From positions 62,001 through 126,000 of the forward strand of contig QZKP01000032.1 in assembly GCA_003605055.1 (NCBI GenBank): a stretch of 64,000 bases of DNA, in the 5' to 3' direction. The number at the start of each line of letters is the position of its first letter. Positions within the stretch are counted from its first letter, which is position 1. Made by a program: the position numbers and the translations under genes. Shown piece by piece: positions 58,920 through 64,000 of this stretch. The notes below the pieces were generated by a model. It was not told where the DNA came from and made no database searches. It saw only the letters and a list, made by a program, of their open reading frames with translations. The DNA is from Desulfarculus sp. GTDB lineage: Bacteria; Desulfobacterota; Desulfarculia; Desulfarculales; Desulfarculaceae.

Positions 58920-59780
58920 TTATTCCCCGGCCAGGAATTGATCCACCAGGCGGGAGAGGCGGTAGGGCATGGTGTAAACCGGCAGATGGCCGCAGGGCAG
59001 GCGCAGGTGTTGCGAGCCCGGGGGCAGGCGCCGGGCCAGGCGGGCCAGGTCGCGCCCGGGGATCACCCGGTCGCGGGCCCCCTCGATCAGCAGCAGCGGG
59101 GAGTGCAGCCGGCCCATGAGCGGCCACAGGGGGTTGGCCAGGTGCTCCTGGGCCGCGCGTATGAAGGAGCGCTCCAGGCGGGCGCGTTCGCCGGTGGCCC
59201 ATTGGGAGCGCAGGCGGCGGGTGAGCTCCCGCCGGCTGTGGTGGCTGGGGTCGCCGTAGCACCACCACACGCCTATGTTCACCATCCAGGGAAGGAAGCC
59301 ACGCAGCCGGTCCTGGCGGTTGGTGAACAGCCCCATAAGCCAGCGATGCCGCAGGCTGGATCCCTGGTGGCCGCCGGCCGCGCAGACCCCCACCAGGCGC
59401 GCCACCAACTCCGGCTGGCCCAGGGCCAGGGTGATCACCGCCTGGCCGCCCAGGCAGTGTCCCAGCCAGTGGGCGCGCTTAAGCCCCAGCTCCGCGGCCA
59501 TGGCCGCCAGCTCCACGGCGAAAAAGGCCGGGCCGTAGGGCAGATCCGGCTTGTCCGAGCGTCCGAAGCCGGGCAGGTCCGGCAGAAACAGGGTGTAGCG
59601 CGGGGCCAGGTACTGGGCCAGCACAAAGAAGTCCTGGCAACTGCCGCCCAGGCCGTGCACCATGACCAGGGGAGGGCCCTGGCCCCCGGCCACCAGGTGC
59701 AGCCAACCCCAGGGCCGGTGCAGGCGGTAACGCCGCATCTCCGGAGGCAGGGGGATCTCCAAGGGTCGGCTGGGCGGCAA
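58920..59780 (-). CDS. Alpha/beta hydrolase with Cys nucleophile
   Basis: A 286-residue alpha/beta-hydrolase. The oxyanion-hole loop is MVHGLGGSCQD and the nucleophile elbow reads GHCLGG, so Cys109 replaces the usual Ser. The acid Asp is probably in EGARDRVIPG and the His in CGHLPVYTMP. Cys nucleophiles are rare outside dienelactone-hydrolase relatives. A TTG start (59780) with AAGGA at good spacing is used; an ATG at 59738 is possible. Co-directional with recO, next to rpoH on the other strand. Confidence 0.85.
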   Translation of the reverse strand: MPPSRPLEIPLPPEMRRYRLHRPWGWLHLVAGGQGPPLVMVHGLGGSCQDFFVLAQYLAPRYTLFLPDLPGFGRSDKPDLPYGPAFFAVELAAMAAELGLKRAHWLGHCLGGQAVITLALGQPELVARLVGVCAAGGHQGSSLRHRWLMGLFTNRQDRLRGFLPWMVNIGVWWCYGDPSHHSRRELTRRLRSQWATGERARLERSFIRAAQEHLANPLWPLMGRLHSPLLLIEGARDRVIPGRDLARLARRLPPGSQHLRLPCGHLPVYTMPYRLSRLVDQFLAGE

Positions 59781-59931
59781 GGAAATATCCTTTTTGGTTG
59801 CCGCCGCTTAAGGCGGCTAGTATCTTCTAGGCAACCGGGCTTTATGCCTTTTTGCCCGGTGCCTGGTAATATTAACGCAAACCCTCCGCGCTGGCAGGCG
59901 GTTTTTCCACGCTCCATCCCGGCAGGTATGC

Positions 59932-61029
59932 ATGAGTCCCGGCCCAGCAAAAAAAAAGGCCTCCGGCAAGGCCCAGGCCAAGGGCCGCTCCAGCGCCAAG
60001 GCCCCCCGCCGGGTCAAGCCGCCCGCCAAGACCAAAGCCCGGTCCAAGGCCAAGGCCCCGGAGACTTCCGAAGTGCTGGAGCCCGAGGTGCTGGGGCCGG
60101 AGGAGCGGGACATCTTGGACGCGGCCGGCGAACCGGCCCTGTTCAGCGGCCAACACCCGCCCGCGCCCAGCAACCCCCTGCAACGCTATCTCTGGGAGGC
60201 CCGACGCTACCCCCTGCTAACCCGCGAGCAGGAGCAGGAGCTGACCCGGCGCTACTATGAGCACGGCGACCGCGACGCCGCGGCCAAGCTGGTCACCAGC
60301 AATCTGCGCCTGGTGGTCAAGATAGCCATGGACCACCAGCGCTACTGGATGCGCAACCTGCTGGACCTTATCCAGGAGGGCAACATAGGCCTGCTGCAGG
60401 CGGTGCAGAAGTTCGACCCCTTCCGGGGCATCAAGTTCTCCTACTACGCCTCCTTTTGGATCAAGGCCTACATCCTCAAGTTCGTCATGGACAACTGGCG
60501 CCTGGTGCGCCTGGGCACCACCCAGGCTCAGCGCAAGCTCTTCTATAACCTGCGGCGGGAACAGGAGAAGCTGCGGGCACAGGGCATAAGCCCCGGCCCC
60601 AAGCTCTTGAGCACCCGCCTGGGGGTGCCCGAGCAGGACGTAATCGACATGTCCCAGCGCCTGGACTCCTGGGAGCTGAGCCTGGACGCTCCGGTGCGCG
60701 ACGAGTCAGAAGAATCGCACCAGAACTTCCTGCCCGACGAAACCCCCGCGGTGGACGAGACCCTGGCCGACGACGAGCTTCGCCAGCTCTTTCACCAGCA
60801 ACTGATGGCCGTGCGCGAGACCCTGGACGAGAAAGAGCGTGATATCCTGGACCGGAGGCTGCTGGCCGACAATCCCATGACTCTCAGCGAGCTGGGCGAG
60901 GAGCACGGGGTGAGCCGGGAGCGGGTGCGCCAGATCCAGGCGCGCCTGATGGACAAGATACGGGACTATCTGCGGGAGAAGATTCCGGACTTTGACGAGC
61001 AATTCGCCGACCTGGCCGAAGGCGACTAG
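59932..61029 (+). CDS. rpoH: RNA polymerase sigma factor RpoH with Lys-rich N-terminal extension
   Basis: A 365-residue sigma-32 type factor for heat-shock promoters. The region 2 core ([21 protein letters not shown], broken here) and the RpoH box ([10 protein letters not shown]) identify RpoH. The C-terminal helix-turn-helix ([18 protein letters not shown]) is complete. The first 70-80 residues are unusual: Lys/Ala/Pro-rich ([19 protein letters not shown]), then acidic, not part of typical sigma-32. The ATG with AGGT ahead sits at 59932. Both rpoH and hrcA-grpE are in the window. Confidence 0.9.
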   Translation: MSPGPAKKKASGKAQAKGRSSAKAPRRVKPPAKTKARSKAKAPETSEVLEPEVLGPEERDILDAAGEPALFSGQHPPAPSNPLQRYLWEARRYPLLTREQEQELTRRYYEHGDRDAAAKLVTSNLRLVVKIAMDHQRYWMRNLLDLIQEGNIGLLQAVQKFDPFRGIKFSYYASFWIKAYILKFVMDNWRLVRLGTTQAQRKLFYNLRREQEKLRAQGISPGPKLLSTRLGVPEQDVIDMSQRLDSWELSLDAPVRDESEESHQNFLPDETPAVDETLADDELRQLFHQQLMAVRETLDEKERDILDRRLLADNPMTLSELGEEHGVSRERVRQIQARLMDKIRDYLREKIPDFDEQFADLAEGD

Positions 61030-61062
61030 GACAGCGGGCCGGGCGGCGCCGATGGCAATGGC

Positions 61063-62799
61063 ATGATCAGCATAATCAACACAGACCAAGCCAGGCGCGT
61101 CCTGGGCAGGCTGGGGCTCCTGGCGGCCCTGGCCCTGCTGGCCGCCTGCGCCACCCCCGCTCCCGGGCCCCGCCCGCCCGCGCCGCCGACGGCCAAGGCG
61201 TCCCGCGACGCCCTGCAGCTGTTCGCCCTGGCCCGCTTCCGGGCGCAGGCCGGCGACGTGGAGGCGGCCCAAAAATACCTGCGCCAGGCCCAGGCCGTGG
61301 ACCCCAGCAGCGGCTATCTGCACCTGGAGATGGCCCGCCTTTTGGTGCGCCTGGATCACATACCCCAGGCCCTGCCCGAGGCCCAGCGGGCCGCTGAGCT
61401 GAGCCCCAAGCTGGTGGACGCCTGGGTGCTCTTGGGCGGCATTTACTCCAGCCGCAAGGAGATATCCCGCGCCATCGCCGCTTACGAAAAGGCGGTGGCC
61501 CTCAACCCCGAGCAGCAGGAGGCCCTGCTGTTTCTGGGCACTCTTTACCTGGAGGACCGCCGCTACCGGGAAGCGGTCGCGGTGCTGGTCAAGCTGGTGG
61601 AGCAGCAGCCGGACCTGGTGCCGGCCCGCTACTATCTGGGCAAGGCCTACGTCAACCTCAAGCGTTACGCGGCTGCCGAGAAGCAGTTCCAGGAGTTGCT
61701 GAAGAACTCGCCGCACTTTCAGGCGGCCCAGTTTGAATTGGCCAAGCTCTACGAGCTGCAGCGCCACCCGGCCCGGGCCGAGGCCATGTACCTGCAGATA
61801 ATCCGGAGCAACCCCGAGTCCACCCAGGCCCATGAGCGCCTGGGGCGGCTCTATCTGCGCACCGGACGCTACCAGGAAGCCCTGAACCAGTTCGCCATCC
61901 TCAAGGGCCTGAGCCAGAACGACCTGGAGGTGCGCATCAAGATCGGGCTGGTCTTCCTGCAGCAGAAACGCTACGAGCAGGCGGCCGAGGAGTTCCGGGC
62001 CGTGTTGGCGCAGGACCCCAAGAAGCACCGCGCCCGCTACTACCTGGGCCTGTCCCTACAGGAGATGGACAAACTGCCCGAGGCCTTGGAGGTGCTCTCG
62101 GGGGTGCCGCCGGAGTCGGAGCTGTTCGTGGAGGCCCGCCTGCAACAGGCCGAGGTGCTCCTGGGCCTGAACCGCCGCCAACAGGCGCGGGAGCTGCTTC
62201 TGGAGGCGGTTAAGCTCTATCCCCGGGAGGCGGACCTCTACATAGCCCTGGCCGCCTTGGAGGACGCGCAAAAGAGCCTGGACCAGGCCCAGGAGTATTT
62301 GCAAAAGGCCTTGAAGCTGGAGCCGGGCAACGCCGAGGCCCATTTCCGGCTGGGGGCAATCTTGGACCGGCAGGGCCGGCGGCCCCAGGCCCTGGTGGAG
62401 ATGAAAAAGGCCATTCGGCTGGACAACCGCCACGCCCGGGCCCTGAACTATCTAGGCTACACCCTGGCCGAGGAAGGGCGGGATCTGGACGCCGCCGAGA
62501 GCTACATCCGCCGGGCCCTGGCCGTGGAGCCCCAGGCGGGGTTCATTCTGGACAGCCTGGGCTGGGTGTATTTTCAGCGGGGGGATTACCAGCAGGCCTA
62601 CAACTACATCTCCCGGGCCGCGGCCGGCGGCGAAAACGATCCGGTGGTGCACGAGCATCTGGGCGACGCAGCCATGAAGCTGGGCCGCTATCAGGAGGCG
62701 GTGAAGGCCTACCAGGAGGCCCTGCGGCGCAAGCACAGCAAGCCCGAGGTCATAAAGCGCAAGCTGCAACAGGCCCTCGAGCACCTGGAGGGCCGGTGA
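61063..62799 (+). CDS. TPR lipoprotein
   Basis: A 578-residue protein with a lipoprotein signal (GLLAALALLAAC lipobox). It is followed by about 15 TPR units (for example AWVLLGGIYSSRKEISRAIA and YYLGKAYVNLKRYAAAEKQF). It likely scaffolds outer-membrane assembly or biogenesis, as seen for other bacterial TPR lipoproteins, though no partner is named by sequence. It follows rpoH by 33 bases and its end nearly abuts the next lipoprotein gene. Confidence 0.85.
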   Translation: MISIINTDQARRVLGRLGLLAALALLAACATPAPGPRPPAPPTAKASRDALQLFALARFRAQAGDVEAAQKYLRQAQAVDPSSGYLHLEMARLLVRLDHIPQALPEAQRAAELSPKLVDAWVLLGGIYSSRKEISRAIAAYEKAVALNPEQQEALLFLGTLYLEDRRYREAVAVLVKLVEQQPDLVPARYYLGKAYVNLKRYAAAEKQFQELLKNSPHFQAAQFELAKLYELQRHPARAEAMYLQIIRSNPESTQAHERLGRLYLRTGRYQEALNQFAILKGLSQNDLEVRIKIGLVFLQQKRYEQAAEEFRAVLAQDPKKHRARYYLGLSLQEMDKLPEALEVLSGVPPESELFVEARLQQAEVLLGLNRRQQARELLLEAVKLYPREADLYIALAALEDAQKSLDQAQEYLQKALKLEPGNAEAHFRLGAILDRQGRRPQALVEMKKAIRLDNRHARALNYLGYTLAEEGRDLDAAESYIRRALAVEPQAGFILDSLGWVYFQRGDYQQAYNYISRAAAGGENDPVVHEHLGDAAMKLGRYQEAVKAYQEALRRKHSKPEVIKRKLQQALEHLEGR

Positions 62800-62803
62800 T
62801 AAA

Positions 62804-63613
62804 TTGGCCGCCGCCCGACTCCGCCGTCATGTAGAGGCCATGCTGATGGCGCTGGTCCTGTCCGCGACCCTGGCTTCGTGCGTGCGCCTGCCCGGGGGAC
62901 CGGCGGTGGGCGTGTTGCCCGGGGCCAGGGCGGTGGAGGCCCGGCTGCAGGCCCGCCGCCTGGCGGTGACCAGCTTCGTGATGAGCGGCGCCCTGGACCT
63001 GACCGCCCCCCAAGGAGAGCTGCACGGCGACCATCTGATCTTGGGGGCCTCTCCGGACCGCCTGCGGGCCGAGGTGGTGGGTCCCTTTGGCCAGCCCCTG
63101 CTGCGCGTGGTCACGGACGGCATCCACCTCACCGTGCTGGCATTCCGCGAAAATCGCGCCTATCAGGGCCCGGCCAGCCGGGCCAACCTGGCCCGCTTCC
63201 TGGGCCTGGCCTTGTCTCCGGCCGAGGTGTACGCAGTGCTGGCCGGCGGCCCGCCCCTGTTGCCCGCGGACGCCAAGGCCGAGGTCTTCCCCGCCACCCT
63301 GGACAGCCAGGCCCTTTTGCGGCTGCTGGATTCCAGCGGCCGGGTGGCCCAACAGGTGGTCTTCAACCGTAGCGACTTCGCCGTGCAGCGGGCCTGGCTG
63401 CAGGAGGGGCAGGGTCGCTGGGGTCTGGAGCTGGATTACGGCCGCATGCTGCCGGCCCTGGGCAGCCGCTATCCTCGCTACGTGAAGGTCAACGATCAGG
63501 AGGGCCGCCTGCTGGTGCTGGATAACCAGGAGCTTAAGCTCAACTCCCGCCTGGACCCGGCCCTGTTTCAGGGCGAGGTGCCCCGGGGCATGGAGGTGGT
63601 AAGGCTGCCGTGA
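62804..63613 (+). CDS. DUF4292-like lipoprotein
   Basis: A 269-residue protein with a lipobox (ATLASC), followed by a LolB/DUF4292-like beta-barrel half-fold (LTAPQGELHGDHLILGASPD, broken; GPFGQPLLRVVTDG). Such proteins transport or bind lipids in outer-membrane biogenesis. The TTG start (62804) is close to the stop of the TPR gene; an ATG at 62840 is an alternative. The stop overlaps the Mut7-C gene start by 4 bases. Confidence 0.75.
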   Translation: MAAARLRRHVEAMLMALVLSATLASCVRLPGGPAVGVLPGARAVEARLQARRLAVTSFVMSGALDLTAPQGELHGDHLILGASPDRLRAEVVGPFGQPLLRVVTDGIHLTVLAFRENRAYQGPASRANLARFLGLALSPAEVYAVLAGGPPLLPADAKAEVFPATLDSQALLRLLDSSGRVAQQVVFNRSDFAVQRAWLQEGQGRWGLELDYGRMLPALGSRYPRYVKVNDQEGRLLVLDNQELKLNSRLDPALFQGEVPRGMEVVRLP

Positions 63614-64000
63614 GGCGTCTGTTGTGCGAGCGTATGCTGGGCCGGCTGGCCCGCTGGCTGCGCCTGCTGGGCTACGACGCCCCCCTATTGCCCGAGCCGC
63701 CCCGGACCATCGCCGAGGACGAGGTGCTGCTCACCCGCCGCCTTCGCCTGCAAGGCCGTCCGCGGGTGGTGTTCATCGCCCGCGACCACCTGGAAGACCA
63801 GCTTCGCCAGGTGGTGTCCGAGCTTGGCCTGGCGCCAGACCCTAAGCTTTTCTTCAGCCGTTGTCTGGACTGCAACCTGCCCGTGGAGCCCATAGACCGG
63901 GCCCAGGCCGCGGGTCTGGCGCCGGACTACGTCTTGGACACGGCCCAGTCCTTCAATCGCTGCCCGGGCTGCGGCCGGATATTCTGGCCGGGCAGCCACG
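63610..64000 (+). CDS. Mut7-C RNase domain protein, truncated by the window end
   Basis: The frame opens GTG at 63610, overlapping the TGA of the preceding lipoprotein gene, and stays open to the window end (130 codons). It reads MRRLLCERMLGRLARWLRLL, then the PIN-like Mut7-C acidic/Thr region (EDEVLLTRRLRL, VVFIARDHLEDQL). A Cys set (SRCLDCNLPVEP and CPGCGRIFWPGSH) is the zinc ribbon that ends Mut7-C proteins. It is probably an RNase. The 3' end is not seen. It belongs to the lipoprotein operon. Confidence 0.85.
   Translation, partial: MRRLLCERMLGRLARWLRLLGYDAPLLPEPPRTIAEDEVLLTRRLRLQGRPRVVFIARDHLEDQLRQVVSELGLAPDPKLFFSRCLDCNLPVEPIDRAQAAGLAPDYVLDTAQSFNRCPGCGRIFWPGSH

Noticed and set aside
58918-59268. 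Upstream extension of the recO frame
   Set aside because: It is antiphase to the well-formed alpha/beta hydrolase; the RecO start GTG at 58917 follows directly after that gene's stop.
1-64000. CRISPR arrays, tRNA/rRNA genes, prophage or transposase genes
   Set aside because: Read both strands for spaced repeats, tRNA acceptor/T-arm sequences and integrase or transposase motifs; none found. The only repeats are the MITE ends and the 19-bp tandem pair.

Overview
The window is about 64 kb of GC-rich (roughly two-thirds G+C by eye), gene-dense bacterial chromosome. The gene set points to an anaerobic, Gram-negative member of the Desulfobacterota (former Deltaproteobacteria), possibly Desulfarculales-like. 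The indicators are an Rnf complex, indolepyruvate:ferredoxin oxidoreductase, an ADP-forming acyl-CoA ligase, a 2-hydroxyacyl-CoA dehydratase-type protein, KDO synthesis, lipoproteins, rpoH together with hrcA, and several small FmdB, universal-stress and Mrp-type proteins. The lineage is an inference; there is no rRNA in the window. No tRNA, rRNA, CRISPR array, prophage or transposase gene was seen. The one mobile element is a MITE-like sequence at the left edge.

Layout. 0-0.3 kb: MITE-like element abutting the tldD stop codon. 0.3-10.4 kb: tldD, a secreted rhodanese, then a leftward run TPR protein - NUDIX - rpsF - rpsR - DUF2232 membrane protein - rplI - dnaB - hflX. 10.5-13.2 kb: an aminotransferase-mtaB unit preceded by a promoter, a leader peptide with consecutive Tyr/Phe codons, and overlapping antiterminator/terminator arms. 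13.2-18 kb: small conserved unknowns, two related secreted proteins, RseC- and USP-type proteins, and a gene broken by an in-frame amber codon. 18.1-25.7 kb: leftward rnfCDGEAB-apbE, with RnfB fused to an NAD(P)H/FAD oxidoreductase and a terminator-like hairpin inside the rnf leader. 25.7-30 kb: two-component genes, then iorAB. 30-34 kb: RRM protein, kdsC, kdsA, pyrG. 34-38 kb: CBS protein-larE, FmdB, glgA, PilZ. 38-48 kb: a large LamG/DUF5648-like secreted protein, a folate-cycloligase-like protein, an HExxH protein, sirtuin, SAM hydrolase-type protein, a low-GC secreted unknown, radical SAM and CGGC proteins, and a divergent receiver-like protein. 48-52 kb: hrcA-grpE and an LpoA/periplasmic-binding-type lipoprotein. 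52-58 kb: queC, USP, mrp-nfu, HgdB-like protein and acyl-CoA ligase. 58-64 kb: recO, an alpha/beta hydrolase with a Cys nucleophile, rpoH, a TPR lipoprotein, a DUF4292-type lipoprotein, and the start of a Mut7-C protein running off the end.

How it works together. Rnf, IorAB and the acyl-CoA ligase form an amino-acid/ferredoxin energy module: ferredoxin reduced by 2-oxoacid oxidation is re-oxidised by Rnf, and the acyl-CoA product yields ATP. KdsA/KdsC and PyrG supply KDO-8-P, KDO and CTP for lipopolysaccharide. HrcA, GrpE and RpoH form a stress module.

The strongest new signal is the classical-looking attenuator upstream of the aminotransferase. Its leader peptide has three consecutive Tyr (TAT) codons followed by Phe, which predicts that this generically annotated aminotransferase serves tyrosine/phenylalanine synthesis.
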